In this document: positions 9,636 through 18,657 of the stretch, one piece after another
How the letters are laid out: every line of letters begins with the position of its first letter
Numbering within the stretch: position 1 is the first letter of the stretch
NCBI RefSeq assembly: GCF_021864535.1
Contig: NZ_JAKJIC010000011.1
Coordinates: forward strand, 1-64,000
From: Oryzibacter oryziterrae
GTDB taxonomy: Bacteria > Pseudomonadota > Alphaproteobacteria > Rhizobiales > Pleomorphomonadaceae
Direction of reading: 5' to 3'
Length of the DNA stretch: 64,000 nucleotides
Program-made: the position numbers and the translations under genes
The notes under the pieces: generated by a model
What the model saw: only the letters and a program-made list of their open reading frames with translations
Database searches by the model: none
What the model was told of the DNA's origin: nothing

Positions 9636-10481
9636 ATGAGCCGCAACCTCGACATGCTGATTACGGCACTGGCGCCGATGATCTGGGGCAGCACCTATAT
9701 CGTGACGACGGAGCTGCTGCCGGCAGGCCACCCGCTGACGGTGGCACTGCTGCGCGCCCTGCCCGCCGGACTGTTGCTGCTGGCGTTGACGCGGACGCTG
9801 CCGAGCGGGATCTGGTGGCTGCGGGTTGCCGTGCTCGGGGCGCTGAACTTTTCGATCTTCTGGTATCTGCTGTTCGTCAGCGCCTACCGCCTGCCCGGCG
9901 GCGTGGCGGCAACGGTGGGGGCCATCCAGCCGCTGATCGTGGTGGTGCTGCAGCGGTTCCTGCTCGGCGGCAAGTTGCGACCGGCGTCGGTCGGTATCGG
10001 CGTAGCCGGCCTTGCCGGCGTGGCGCTCCTGGTGATTGGCCCCAAGGCGGCGCTCGATCCGGTGGGCATCGCCGCGGGCCTCGCCGGCGCCTGTTCGATG
10101 GCGGCGGGATCGGTGATGACGCGCAAATGGCGACCGCCAGTATCGACGCTGACCTTCACCGCCTGGCAACTGACCGCTGGCGGGCTGTTGCTGGCGCCGG
10201 TGGCGCTCCTCAGCGAGCCGATGCTGACGACACTGAGCCTTGCCAATGTAGTGGGTTTCCTGTGGCTATCGCTGATCGGGGCGGCGCTGACCTATATCCT
10301 GTGGTTCCGGGGCCTTTCCCGACTGCAGCCGTCGACGGTGGCACCGCTCGGCTTTCTGAGCCCGCTGACGGCCGTGGTGCTCGGCTGGTCCATCCTTGGG
10401 CAGAGCATGACGCCGCTGCAGATCCTGGGCGCGGCGATCGTGCTGGGCAGCGTCTGGGCAAACCAGAGACTCGGGAGCTGA
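9636..10481 (+). CDS. EamA/DMT-family exporter
   Basis: A 281-residue membrane protein made of two EamA repeats of about five helices each. The first begins MLITALAPMIWGSTYIV and the second around residue 145. Members of the drug/metabolite transporter superfamily export amino acids, nucleobases or toxic organics. TGGAGG lies upstream of ATG 9636. The neighbouring MarR gene and its operators suggest expression is induced by a small molecule, perhaps the exported one. The substrate cannot be read from the sequence. Confidence 0.9.
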   Translation: MSRNLDMLITALAPMIWGSTYIVTTELLPAGHPLTVALLRALPAGLLLLALTRTLPSGIWWLRVAVLGALNFSIFWYLLFVSAYRLPGGVAATVGAIQPLIVVVLQRFLLGGKLRPASVGIGVAGLAGVALLVIGPKAALDPVGIAAGLAGACSMAAGSVMTRKWRPPVSTLTFTAWQLTAGGLLLAPVALLSEPMLTTLSLANVVGFLWLSLIGAALTYILWFRGLSRLQPSTVAPLGFLSPLTAVVLGWSILGQSMTPLQILGAAIVLGSVWANQRLGS

Positions 10482-10657
10482 CGTCCAAGGCGGGGGCAAA
10501 CTGACACGCTGCCCCCGGATTTCGTCGGCTTGCGCGGACGATTGCTTGCGACGGAGCACAAACCGGACTGCCTGTCGGCGCCATCATTCGGAGAGTGGGC
10601 GGCGCGCTACGAGGCGAAGAAAACACCCAGAATCGAAACTCAGGGCTTGATTGTGAC

Positions 10658-10682
10658 ATATCGTGTCGATATTTCTCGACAT
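10658..10682. promoter_or_regulatory. ArsR operator just upstream of arsR
   Basis: The inverted repeat ATATCG-TGT-CGATAT (10658-10672) is followed by a TCGACATAT half site ending two bases before the predicted arsR start. Also, TGTCGA (10664-10669) pairs with TCGACA (10676-10681). Such a site fits an ArsR-family dimer and would give autoregulation of the ars operon. Confidence 0.6.
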
Positions 10683-11036
10683 ATGGACGACAAGCAGACC
10701 ATCGACGCCTTGAGCGCCCTTGCCCAGGACACGCGCCTGGCAACCTTCCGCCTGCTGGTGGCAGCCGAGCCCGAGGGGCTGACGGCCGGAGAGATCGCGC
10801 GACAGCTCGACGTGCCGCACAACACGCTGTCCACCCACCTTGCCAAACTGGCGCAAGCTGGACTGGTGACGTCGGAACGGCGCAGCCGCGAGATTGTCTA
10901 TCGCGCCAGCCTCGAACGGCTGGGGGCGGTCGTGAACCACCTGATCGTGGACTGCTGCGGCGGCCATCCCGAGCTATGCGCGCCACTGCCGCCGCAAGCC
11001 GTTTCCTGCTGTTCCCCGGAGGACTCCCATGCCTGA
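10683..11036 (+). CDS. arsR: ArsR-family arsenite-responsive repressor
   Basis: A 117-residue winged-helix repressor that leaves DNA when it binds As(III). The recognition region is LDVPHNTLSTHLAKLAQAG (about 42-60). Instead of the classical CVC motif on the recognition helix, cysteines cluster near the C-terminus: C91-C92, C99 and C109-C110 (DCCGGHPELC). This is the arrangement of the Acidithiobacillus-type ArsR subgroup. ATG 10683 directly follows an operator-like repeat. The gene overlaps the next one (arsC) by 8 bases. Confidence 0.92.
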   Translation: MDDKQTIDALSALAQDTRLATFRLLVAAEPEGLTAGEIARQLDVPHNTLSTHLAKLAQAGLVTSERRSREIVYRASLERLGAVVNHLIVDCCGGHPELCAPLPPQAVSCCSPEDSHA

Positions 11037-11556
11037 CCGCCCGTTCAATGTCCTGTTCCTGTGCACCGGCAACTCGGCTCGGTCCATCATTGCCGAAGCC
11101 ATCCTGCGCAAGGACGGTGCCGGCCGGTTCAATGCCTTCTCGGCTGGTTCCCACCCCAAGGGAGACGTTCATCCCCTGGCGCTGAAGGTGCTGGACCGGG
11201 TCGGCTATTCCATCGAAGGGTTACGCTCCAAGGGATGGGAGGAGTTTGCCGGATCGGAGGCGCCCCAGATGGATTTCGTGTTCACCGTCTGCGACAATGC
11301 CGCCGGCGAAGCTTGCCCTGTCTGGCCCGGTCAGCCGATGACCGCCCATTGGGGGATGGAGGATCCGGCAGCAGCCACCGGAACCAGCCTGGAGCAGGAA
11401 GCCGCCTTTGTGGAAACGATGCGGTTCATGAAGAACCGGATCAGCCTCTTCACCGCCTTGCCGCTGGCAACGCTCGACCGCTTGCGACTGAGCGCGCACC
11501 TCAAGGACATCGGCCGCCAGAACGGCGCCACAGAGATGGCCAGACAACAATCCTGA
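11029..11556 (+). CDS. arsC: arsenate reductase, thioredoxin-coupled LMW-phosphatase type
   Basis: It reduces arsenate to arsenite using a cysteine relay with thioredoxin as donor. The 175-residue protein has the phosphatase P-loop C12-TGNSA-R18 and the downstream cysteines in TVCDNA and EACPVW that form the redox pair in pI258-type ArsC. The C-terminus is a little longer than in classic 131-139-residue members. Its start overlaps arsR by 8 bases, and acr3 begins 29 bases after its stop, so it is second in the ars operon. It is unrelated in fold to the second reductase in this operon. Confidence 0.92.
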   Translation: MPDRPFNVLFLCTGNSARSIIAEAILRKDGAGRFNAFSAGSHPKGDVHPLALKVLDRVGYSIEGLRSKGWEEFAGSEAPQMDFVFTVCDNAAGEACPVWPGQPMTAHWGMEDPAAATGTSLEQEAAFVETMRFMKNRISLFTALPLATLDRLRLSAHLKDIGRQNGATEMARQQS

Positions 11557-11585
11557 GTTCTCTTCCTCTTGCCGGACATTCCCCC

Positions 11586-12656
11586 ATGAGCACGCCCAAG
11601 CCAGGTTCGCGCCTGTCGTTCCTCGACCGATTTCTCACCCTGTGGATCTTTGCCGCGATGGCCCTCGGCATCGGGCTGGGGTCGACATTTGCCGGCTTGC
11701 CGGCCTTCATCGACAGCCTCAGCGTCGGGACGACGAACATTCCCATCGCCATCGGCCTCATCGCCATGATGTTCCCGCCTCTGGCCAAGGTGCGCTACGA
11801 GGAACTGCACAACGTGTTCGCCGACAAGCGGGTGCTGTTCCTGTCGCTGGTGCAGAACTGGCTGATCGGCCCGGTGCTGATGTTCGTGCTGGCGGTGCTG
11901 TTCCTGCGCGATTATCCCGAATACATGACCGGCCTGATCCTGATCGGCCTGGCACGCTGCATTGCCATGGTGATCGTGTGGAACCAGCTGGCGCGCGGCG
12001 ACAATCAATATGTGGCTGGCCTGGTGGCCTTCAACTCGATCTTCCAGATCCTGTTCTTCTCGGTCTACGCCTGGTTCTTCCTGAGCGTATTGCCGCCGAT
12101 GATCGGGCTTGAAGGGCAAGTGGTGGACGTGAGCTTCTGGACGATCGCCGAGGCTGTGCTGATCTATCTCGGCATCCCCTTCCTCGCCGGCTTCCTCACC
12201 CGTCGCACGCTGATCGCCCGGCGCGGCGCGGACTGGTACAATACGGTGTTCGTGCCCAAGATCTCGCCGATCACGCTGGCCGCGCTGCTGTTCACCATCG
12301 TGGCCATGTTCAGCCTGAAGGGTGGCGAAGTGCTGGCCCTGCCGATGGATACGCTGCGCATTGCCCTGCCGCTGGCGATCTATTTCGTGCTGCAGTTCAC
12401 CATCAGCTTCTTCATGGGCAAGCTGATCGAGGCTGACTATCCCCGCACAACCGCGGTGGCCTTCACGGCGGCCGGCAACAATTTCGAACTGGCGATCGCC
12501 GTGGCCATTTCTGCCTTCGGCCTCGGCTCGAAGGTGGCCTTTGCCGCCGTCATCGGGCCGCTGATCGAGGTGCCGGCGCTGATCCTGCTGGTGCAGGTGG
12601 CCCTGCGCTTTGCGGGAACCTGGAATCACGGCAAACCGGCACTCAACGACAACTGA
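11586..12656 (+). CDS. acr3: ACR3-family arsenite efflux permease
   Basis: A 356-residue inner-membrane protein with ten predicted hydrophobic segments that extrudes arsenite. The helix-4 signature with the essential cysteine is present ([18 protein letters not shown]), and so is the conserved [15 protein letters not shown] segment of helix 9. ATG 11586 begins [16 protein letters not shown], the usual cytoplasmic N-terminus; the reading frame is open far upstream only because it overlaps arsC. It sits between the two arsenate reductases. Confidence 0.93.
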   Translation: MSTPKPGSRLSFLDRFLTLWIFAAMALGIGLGSTFAGLPAFIDSLSVGTTNIPIAIGLIAMMFPPLAKVRYEELHNVFADKRVLFLSLVQNWLIGPVLMFVLAVLFLRDYPEYMTGLILIGLARCIAMVIVWNQLARGDNQYVAGLVAFNSIFQILFFSVYAWFFLSVLPPMIGLEGQVVDVSFWTIAEAVLIYLGIPFLAGFLTRRTLIARRGADWYNTVFVPKISPITLAALLFTIVAMFSLKGGEVLALPMDTLRIALPLAIYFVLQFTISFFMGKLIEADYPRTTAVAFTAAGNNFELAIAVAISAFGLGSKVAFAAVIGPLIEVPALILLVQVALRFAGTWNHGKPALNDN

Positions 12657-12666
12657 AGGATATCCC

Positions 12667-13101
12667 ATGACTGCCGTGACCGACGTCGTCATCTTCCACA
12701 ATCCCGCCTGCGGCACCTCGCGCAACGTGCTGAAGGTGATCGAGGCGGCGGGCTATGCGCCCACCGTCATCGATTACCTGAGCGAGGGCTGGACGCGGCC
12801 TCAGCTGCTCGCGCTGTTCGCCGCCGCCGGCCTGACACCGCGCGATGCCTTGCGGACGAGCAAGTCGCCAGCCGCCGAACTCGGCCTCACCGACCCGGCG
12901 GTGAGCGACGCGGCAATCCTCGAGGCGATGCTCAAGCATCCGGTGCTGGTCAACCGCCCGATCGTGGCGACGGCCAAGGGCGTGAAGCTCTGCCGCCCGA
13001 GCGAGACGGTGCTCGACCTCCTCGACCGACTGCCGCCCGGGCCGTTTGCCAAGGAAGACGGCGAGCTGATGGTGGACGCTGACGGCAAGCGCGTGGGATA
13101 G
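12667..13101 (+). CDS. arsC: arsenate reductase, glutaredoxin-dependent type
   Basis: A 144-residue thioredoxin-fold reductase of the plasmid R773 ArsC family, which uses glutathione and glutaredoxin. The catalytic cysteine is C15 in HNPACGTSRN. The arginine-bearing KHPVLVNRPIV segment at about 95-105 is also present. It starts 10 bases after acr3 with GAAGGA upstream, so it belongs to the same operon. Having both arsenate-reductase classes in one operon gives two electron-donor routes for the same reaction. Confidence 0.92.
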   Translation: MTAVTDVVIFHNPACGTSRNVLKVIEAAGYAPTVIDYLSEGWTRPQLLALFAAAGLTPRDALRTSKSPAAELGLTDPAVSDAAILEAMLKHPVLVNRPIVATAKGVKLCRPSETVLDLLDRLPPGPFAKEDGELMVDADGKRVG

Positions 13102-13272
13102 GATCGGCGCGTGGGGCGATTTGACTTGCGGAAGAAGGCTTCAGAAGCCAGACGCGCTCGCCAGCCGCCCCATGCCTTAACCAAACAGACACCAACAGAA
13201 GGCCTAGAACGCGACAACCGCTGATGGGATGTGCGAAACTCTTTGCAGCTTGTTGCAAGAGAGACTGGCAAG

Positions 13273-13848
13273 ATGCGATTGGGCCTCGTCACCCGGATCA
13301 TGCTTCCTGTGGCCACACTGATGTGGTTCGTGTTCATCGGGCCGTCGGTGCTGCTGGACACGTTCTTCGGCAGTGCCGTACCGGCCTATGATGCGGAGAT
13401 CGTCAAGGCCGAGTGCTGGTCCCGCTGGATGGTGACCTATTGCAACATTGCCTATAGCCGCAGCGAGCGACCAGGCGAGACGTTCACGCTCGACTATGCC
13501 GTGTTCGGTACGAAGCAGGATCCCAAGGCGCTGTCGCTGGTCAAATCGACCTCGAACGGGCGCATAGGCGTTGCGCCCTTCTACAACGAGATCGGCAATC
13601 GACTGGGTTCCGGCGGCTTCCTGCTGGTGCTGACGCTGCTCGTTGTCTTCGGCAAGGAGCTTTTCACCAAGGAAGCCTGGACGCTGTCGCTGCCCAAAGC
13701 CAGCAAGGCCCCGAATCCGGCCGATCGATTGCGGATCGCGGAGAGGCCTCGTATCGCGCCGTCAGAGCCCGTTGCCGTGCAACGGGTCAGCATGGCATCG
13801 ACCGCATCCGCCGACAGGCGGACGCGGTTCGGGCAACGGGGCGCCTGA
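13273..13848 (+). CDS. membrane protein of unknown function
   Basis: A 191-residue protein with two hydrophobic segments at about 8-28 and 113-128. They flank a predicted periplasmic portion containing two cysteines (C48, C57) and a YDAEIVKAECWSRW sequence. The C-terminal 60 residues are basic and probably cytoplasmic. ATG 13273 is chosen so that the first hydrophobic segment is near the N-terminus; ATG 13231 is an alternative. No family recognised. It lies between the ars operon and the convergent pyrE. Confidence 0.65.
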   Translation: MRLGLVTRIMLPVATLMWFVFIGPSVLLDTFFGSAVPAYDAEIVKAECWSRWMVTYCNIAYSRSERPGETFTLDYAVFGTKQDPKALSLVKSTSNGRIGVAPFYNEIGNRLGSGGFLLVLTLLVVFGKELFTKEAWTLSLPKASKAPNPADRLRIAERPRIAPSEPVAVQRVSMASTASADRRTRFGQRGA

Positions 13849-13857
13849 GCGGAAGCT

Positions 13858-14535
13858 TCACGCCTCGAAGGAGGCGCGACCGCCGTGGGCTGCCGACCAT
13901 TCGGCCGGAGCGTGCAGGAACTTCTCCACCTCAGCCAGCATTTCGCTCGAGAAGGCGTTGGACGCCTTGGCCTCGGCCAGGATGTCCCACCAGGTGGCCA
14001 GGGCGTGCAGCTTGATGCCTTCGGCGGCGAGCGCCTCGGTGGACGACTTGAAGATGCCGTAGTGGAAGACCACGAAGGTGTGGGCCACTTCACAGCCGGC
14101 GTCGCGCAGGGCCTTGGTGAAGACGAGCTTGGACTTGCCGTCGGAGGTCAGGTCCTCGACCAGGATGACGCGCTGGCCTTCCTTCACATCGCCCTCGATC
14201 TGCGCGTTGCGGCCAAAGCCCTTGGGCTTCTTGCGCACGTAGAGCATGGGCAGTTCGAGGCGATCGGAAATCCAGGCGGCGAAGGGGATGCCCGCGGTCT
14301 CGCCGCCAGCCACGGCGTCGAGGGACTCGGCGCCCACTTCCGACAGGATCATCTCGGCGGCAAAGCCCATCATCCGCTTGCGCAGGCGCGGGAAAGAGAT
14401 GAGCTTGCGGCAATCCACATAGACCGGGCTGGCCCAGCCGTTGGTGAAGATGAAGGGCTTGTCGGGATTGAACTGGATCGCCTTGACTTCCAGCATCATG
14501 CGGGCGGTCTGCGAGGCGATGAACGACTTGTCCAT
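13858..14535 (-). CDS. pyrE: orotate phosphoribosyltransferase
   Basis: It converts orotate and PRPP to OMP in pyrimidine synthesis. The 225-residue protein has the PRPP-binding motif [14 protein letters not shown] and the orotate-loop region [19 protein letters not shown] 14535 is preferred over ATG 14571 because AAGGA lies seven bases before it, while the upstream candidate has no ribosome binding site. It appears monocistronic here, with a Sel1-like gene upstream on the same strand 177 bases away. Confidence 0.95.
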   Translation of the reverse strand: MDKSFIASQTARMMLEVKAIQFNPDKPFIFTNGWASPVYVDCRKLISFPRLRKRMMGFAAEMILSEVGAESLDAVAGGETAGIPFAAWISDRLELPMLYVRKKPKGFGRNAQIEGDVKEGQRVILVEDLTSDGKSKLVFTKALRDAGCEVAHTFVVFHYGIFKSSTEALAAEGIKLHALATWWDILAEAKASNAFSSEMLAEVEKFLHAPAEWSAAHGGRASFEA

Positions 14536-14711
14536 GAGCTTGTCCTTCGGCACGGGGATTTTGCCGCCCATAGCATACTGAAAAGCCGGAGTCCCGCCTT
14601 ACCCGCGCTGCCCAACAACAAAAACGGCGGCGCTCGCGAGAGGCCACCGTTTTCGGGGAGACGGTTTGGAGATGCAGGACGGGCGGACGATTGGGGTCTC
14701 GTCGCGTTCCA

Positions 14712-14978
14712 TCAATGGATCGAAATCCACTCGCGGGCTTCGCGCTGAGCCAGCGCCACTTCGGAAGAGGACATTTCCTCGGCGAGTTCGCGGCGATAGC
14801 GGACCGCATCCTTGGAACCGCGCAGCGCGGCGATGTTGAACCACTTGTGGGCTTCAACATAGTTGCGCTCCACGTCGCGGCCGACGGCATACATGACGCC
14901 AAGCTGGAAGAGGATATCGCCCGAGGCGCTAGCCCCTTCAGCAAGATGATCTACGGAGTTCAGTTCAAGACGAGCCAT
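14712..14978 (-). CDS. small Sel1-repeat-like protein
   Basis: An 88-residue soluble protein with one or two Sel1/TPR-like helical hairpins (FQLGVMYAVGRDVERNYVEAHKWFNIAALRG at about 24-54). Proteins of this size and pattern are conserved in Rhizobiales, where Sel1-like repeats act as protein-protein interaction modules. No signal peptide. A specific partner cannot be inferred. It is preceded by an AT-rich gap that probably contains its promoter. Confidence 0.75.
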   Translation of the reverse strand: MARLELNSVDHLAEGASASGDILFQLGVMYAVGRDVERNYVEAHKWFNIAALRGSKDAVRYRRELAEEMSSSEVALAQREAREWISIH

Positions 14979-15282
14979 GATCTATTTCCCTGTTTTATAT
15001 TTGAGGTCTTTTGCCTCGTTACTTCGTGTTCCGAAGTTGAGATCATGTTGCGGCATTTGATTAAAAAGCGTCTTAAATAGCAGACTTAACAAGAGCAGAA
15101 TCAAAACTGAATCATGGGTTACCGTGAATCAATATAAACCATCGATTCCGCGGAAAGCCGGCAACAAGCAGGATTCGATGACTCACGAAGCGCCGGATTT
15201 TTTAAACGAAAGCTTCACCATGGAATCAGAGACGAGATTTTCTTCTGGACGGAGAACTACCTAGAATCCGGCCGGCCAATGA
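14979..15282. other. AT-richer gap, no gene seen
   Basis: The gap between the Sel1-like gene and the GST terminator has low GC content for this genome, especially at 15000-15200. No coding frame longer than about 40 codons has a recognisable start or composition. It probably carries the promoter of the Sel1-like gene. Confidence 0.5.
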
Positions 15283-15312
15283 AAAATCCCCCGCGACGGG
15301 GTCGCGAGGGAT
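15283..15312 (-). terminator. rho-independent terminator of the GST gene
   Basis: On the minus strand, an 11-base stem (15302-15312 with 15288-15298, one wobble) and a three-base loop are followed by five T residues (15287-15283). Confidence 0.8.
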
Positions 15313-15336
15313 CGGGAAGGTCGGAAAGCGGGGAGA

Positions 15337-16044
15337 TCAGCGGGCGCGCTGGTTGAAGAGAACCTTCTGCGCTTCCTTGTCGTCGGCCAGATTGGTCGGC
15401 GGGACCGGCGCGGCAATGGCGATGCCCTTGGCGACAGCCGGACGGGCCAGCACACGGGCGAGCCAGGCCTTGACGTTGGGAAACTCCTCGATGTCCATCT
15501 TCTGGCGGTCCCAGAGCTTGGCCCAGCCGACGATGGCGATGTCGGCGATGGAATAGTCGCCGGCCACATAGTCACGCCCTTCGAGCTGCTTGTTCAGCAC
15601 GCCGTAGAGACGGTGTGTCTCGTCGGTGTAGCGCTTCATGGCGTAGGGGATCTTCTCGGGCGCGTAGATGTTGAAGTGGTGATTCTGCCCGAGCATCGGG
15701 CCGAAGCCGCCCATCTGCCACATCAGCCACTGGTCGACCTCGACGCGGGCGCGCTCGTCGGCGGGATAGAACTTGCCGAACTTGCGGCCGAGATACTGCA
15801 GGATGGCGCCGGACTCGAAGACGGAGATCGGCTTGCCGTCCGGACCTTCGGGATCGACGATGGCCGGCATCTTGTTGTTGGGCGAGATCTTGAGGAAGGC
15901 CGGCTCGAACTGCTCGCCCTTGCTGATGTTGATGAAATGCAGATTGTAGGGAATGCCGAGCTCTTCCAGCAGGATGGAGATCTTCCAGCCATTGGGAGTG
16001 GGCCAGTAATAGAGATCGATCGGGGCGGTCTGAGTATGGGCCAT
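15337..16044 (-). CDS. glutathione S-transferase family protein (Ure2p/YfcG-like)
   Basis: A 235-residue cytoplasmic protein with an N-terminal thioredoxin-fold domain (TPNGWKISILLEELGIPY at 17-34; the SNPF-ES glutathione-site region is represented by KMPAIVDPEG and VFESGAILQYL) and a C-terminal helical domain from about 100. The NGWKISI motif is typical of the YfcG/Ure2p-like nu class, whose members often have disulfide-bond reductase or peroxidase activity. GAGGT lies upstream of ATG 16044. The substrate is unknown. Confidence 0.9.
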   Translation of the reverse strand: MAHTQTAPIDLYYWPTPNGWKISILLEELGIPYNLHFINISKGEQFEPAFLKISPNNKMPAIVDPEGPDGKPISVFESGAILQYLGRKFGKFYPADERARVEVDQWLMWQMGGFGPMLGQNHHFNIYAPEKIPYAMKRYTDETHRLYGVLNKQLEGRDYVAGDYSIADIAIVGWAKLWDRQKMDIEEFPNVKAWLARVLARPAVAKGIAIAAPVPPTNLADDKEAQKVLFNQRAR

Positions 16045-16154
16045 GCCGTTACCTCGATTTGGCGTGGATTGGACCGCCAACATAGGGGCAACGGGCGCTT
16101 AGGAAAAGATGACCGCCGATCACCAGATGGTGATGCAGAGGGGGATCTGGCGGA

Positions 16155-17018
16155 TCAGAACAGGCTGGCGCCCGGCATCGGCGGGGCCTCCTTGAGCAGG
16201 ACCAGCTCGACGCGGCGATTGCCGGAGAGGAAGGGATCGTCGGGGAACAGCGGCTCCTTGTCGGCGACGCCGATCACCTGGGCGAGCGAACCTGCGCCGA
16301 GGCCATAGTTGCCCATGATCTCGGCGACACTGAGGGCACGCTCGGCCGACAGCGACCAGGCAGCACCGCCGGGAATGGCCATGTCGCCGGTGGATTCGGT
16401 GTGGCCGATGATCTGCAGGCGGCCGGGCATCTGCTGGATCACAGGCGCGATGCGCGACAGCAGGATCTTCATGCGATCGGTCGGCTGGCGCGATTGCGAG
16501 GCAAACATGGGCCGGCCGTCCTGATCGATGATGGAGATGTGCAGGCCGTCCTTCTCGTTCTGCAGGATGATCTGCTTGGAGAGTTCGGCGAAGTCGGGCA
16601 GGTCCTGCAGCGACTGGCGCAGGGACTCGGCGGCGGTGAGGAACTCACGCGGCTTGTTCTCGGCTGACTTCTCGAAGCGGTTGGTATCCACTTCCGGCCC
16701 CTGGTTCTCGAAGGCGTCGTTGGAATGGGAGGCAAACTCGACGGTGTCGGCGAGGCTGAGGGGCTGGACGTCGCGCAGGAACTTGCGTTCCGGCAGACCG
16801 CCCTGCTCGATCATGCCGGCGGGACGCTGGACCGACTGGTAGCCGAAAGCGTCGCGCATGGAGCCGGCGGCCTCGTGCAGCTTCTGCTCGTCCTGGCTGG
16901 AGAAGGACACGATCATCACGAACAGGGCCATGAGCAGACTCATGAGGTCGGCAAAGGTGATGACCCATGGCGCGCCGCCATGTCCGCCTCCGCCTCCGCC
17001 TTTCTTCTTGCCGCTCAT
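16155..17018 (-). CDS. MotB/PomB-like stator protein
   Basis: A 287-residue inner-membrane protein with one N-terminal helix (about 18-42) and a C-terminal OmpA-like peptidoglycan-binding domain (about 165-280, HTESTGD and NRRVELVLL). The ion-carrying aspartate is D24 in ITFADLMSLLMALFV. The helix sequence is closer to PomB/MotS than to E. coli MotB. A glycine-rich, lysine-rich N-terminus (GKKKGGGGGGHGG) is notable. It follows its MotA-like partner by 40 bases. No other flagellar genes are in the window. Confidence 0.88.
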   Translation of the reverse strand: MSGKKKGGGGGGHGGAPWVITFADLMSLLMALFVMIVSFSSQDEQKLHEAAGSMRDAFGYQSVQRPAGMIEQGGLPERKFLRDVQPLSLADTVEFASHSNDAFENQGPEVDTNRFEKSAENKPREFLTAAESLRQSLQDLPDFAELSKQIILQNEKDGLHISIIDQDGRPMFASQSRQPTDRMKILLSRIAPVIQQMPGRLQIIGHTESTGDMAIPGGAAWSLSAERALSVAEIMGNYGLGAGSLAQVIGVADKEPLFPDDPFLSGNRRVELVLLKEAPPMPGASLF

Positions 17019-17058
17019 GAACGCATTCCTTCAGCACGTGCCCTGGAGAGCAAACCGA

Positions 17059-17838
17059 TCAAGCCGCTTCCTTGCTGGCTTCGGCCTTCGCGCGATGCTT
17101 GAGCGGCAGGTAGGACAGCAATTCTTCGTGCACCTGCTTGGGACTCTTGTTTTCGCGGATCAGGATCACCGCGTCGATGATCATCGACTGGATCTCCGCC
17201 TCATGATTGGCGCGGTTGCCCAGCTTGTCGGAGATTGGCGAGGCCATGACGTTGGCGATGACGGCGCCATAGAGCGTGGTCAGCAGCGCGATGGACATGG
17301 CGGGACCGATCTGCTTGGGATCGGACATGTGGGCGAACAGCGAGACGAGACCGATGATGGTGCCTACCATGCCCATGCCCGGCGCGGCTTCCGACATCTT
17401 GGCCCAGGCGGTGTGGCCCATGTGCAGGCGTTCGTATTGCAGATCGCGCTCGCGTTCGAGAACATGCTGGATCGTTTCGGCCGAATAGCCGTCGGCGATC
17501 ATCTGGATGGCCTTCTTGAGGAAGGGCTCGTCGATCTCAAGCTTTTCGAGCCCGAGCGGGCCCTGCTTGCGGGCCACTTCGGCGATCTCGGTCAGCTGTT
17601 CGAGCAGATGCAAGGTGTCGTGGGTCTTGTACATGACGGCCTCCTTGAAGCCGCCAAATACCGCTGCGGGGAAGGTCTTCAACGTATAGCGACCCAGTAC
17701 GGCCACAAGCGCGCCCACGATCACGACGTTGGTCGCCAGAAGGTTCATGAACATCATGATGTTCGAACCTTCTAGCACAACGGCCATGTAGAGAACGCCG
17801 AAGCCGCCGAACACACCGAGAAGCGTCGCGATATCCAT
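17059..17838 (-). CDS. MotA/PomA-like stator protein
   Basis: A 259-residue protein with four hydrophobic helices (two near the N-terminus, two at about 150-205) and a cytoplasmic loop between helices 2 and 3. That loop carries charged residues of the kind that contact the rotor (ERERDLQYERLHMG). The conserved prolines/glycines APGMGMVGTIIGLV and the ALLTTLYGAVIANV segment are typical of MotA/PomA/TolQ proteins, and the length matches PomA rather than the longer rhizobial MotA. ATG 17838 starts MDIATLLGVFGGFG. It forms a two-gene operon with the MotB-like gene. Confidence 0.88.
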   Translation of the reverse strand: MDIATLLGVFGGFGVLYMAVVLEGSNIMMFMNLLATNVVIVGALVAVLGRYTLKTFPAAVFGGFKEAVMYKTHDTLHLLEQLTEIAEVARKQGPLGLEKLEIDEPFLKKAIQMIADGYSAETIQHVLERERDLQYERLHMGHTAWAKMSEAAPGMGMVGTIIGLVSLFAHMSDPKQIGPAMSIALLTTLYGAVIANVMASPISDKLGNRANHEAEIQSMIIDAVILIRENKSPKQVHEELLSYLPLKHRAKAEASKEAA

Positions 17839-18006
17839 TGCCAACCCGCGCCAGGGGGACTGAAAACATGTGAACGGGCACCGAAGCACCCTTTCCCCAG
17901 CAGGATCAGATTAACGATGATGCGGATAATGGCCGCTTAAGGAACAGGGTTAACGGGGGATGAAGACGGCAGAGATCGACTGGAAAGGAGCAGAAGCTTT
18001 TGCGTT

Positions 18007-18300
18007 TCAGGACCGATGCGCAGCAATGGTCATCGTGAAGCCGAGAGCCTTGGTGACCTTCATGATCGTTGCAAAGGCCGGATTTCCGGCTTCGCTCAAA
18101 GCCTTGTAGAGGCTTTCCCGCGATAGCCCGGCGTCCTTGGCCACCTGAGCCATGCCTCGCGCCCGCGCCACGTCGCCTATGGCCGCGGCAATCACGGCCG
18201 GATCGCCATCCTCGAAGGCAGCCTCAAGGTAAAGCGCAACCTTCTCATCACTATCAAGATGGTCGGCGGCGTCCCATTTGGTGATCTCTATCGTCATCAC
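18007..18300 (-). CDS. HigA-type helix-turn-helix antitoxin
   Basis: A 97-residue protein of the putative addiction-module antidote family. The helix-turn-helix is at about 48-72 (GMAQVAKDAGLSRESLYKALS), and the N-terminus begins with ITKWDAADHLDSDEK, a hallmark of the group. The start (18300, or 18297 as a second ATG) overlaps the stop of the toxin gene, so the two are translationally coupled, toxin first. It should neutralise the toxin and repress the pair through the palindrome at 18607-18622. Confidence 0.9.
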   Translation of the reverse strand: MMTIEITKWDAADHLDSDEKVALYLEAAFEDGDPAVIAAAIGDVARARGMAQVAKDAGLSRESLYKALSEAGNPAFATIMKVTKALGFTMTIAAHRS

Positions 18301-18599
18301 CCGCTCTCCTCAAGTTCGGACGCCAAGCGTTGCGCGCGGCGAATGTCGGCATCTTGCGAAGACTTGTCTCCGCCGCACAGAAGCAGCACGATCTCCACCC
18401 CACGATAGGTGAAGTAGACGCGATAACCCGGCCCGTAGTCGATGCGGAGCTCGTGGACACCTGAGCCGACCGACTTCACATCACCCATGTTGCCAAGGGA
18501 AAGTCGGCGAATGCGAACGTTCACCCGCGCCTGCGCCCGCGCGTCTTTCAGGCCTGCAAACCACTTGACATATTGGGCAGTTTGACGGACTTCGATCAT
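18297..18599 (-). CDS. RelE/HigB-superfamily toxin
   Basis: A 100-residue basic protein matching the phage-Gp49-like/addiction-module killer family within the RelE/ParE superfamily; many members are mRNA interferases. Typical segments are ARVNVRIRRLSLGNMGDVKSVG, VHELRIDYGPGYRVYFTY and LLLCGGDKSSQDADI. The frame is open upstream, but ATG 18599 gives the standard MIEVRQTAQYVKWF start. It is followed directly by its antitoxin. The pair looks intact. Confidence 0.9.
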   Translation of the reverse strand: MIEVRQTAQYVKWFAGLKDARAQARVNVRIRRLSLGNMGDVKSVGSGVHELRIDYGPGYRVYFTYRGVEIVLLLCGGDKSSQDADIRRAQRLASELEESG

Positions 18600-18606
18600 G
18601 GATATT

Positions 18607-18622
18607 GTATCCCATAGGATAC
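18607..18622. promoter_or_regulatory. palindromic operator of the toxin-antitoxin pair
   Basis: GTATCC-CATA-GGATAC, a perfect inverted repeat with 6-base arms, lies 8 bases upstream of the toxin start. Its position fits autorepression by the HTH antitoxin. Confidence 0.65.
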
Positions 18623-18657
18623 GGAAATCAAGGATTTTGACGACAGTAGCGGTTAGC

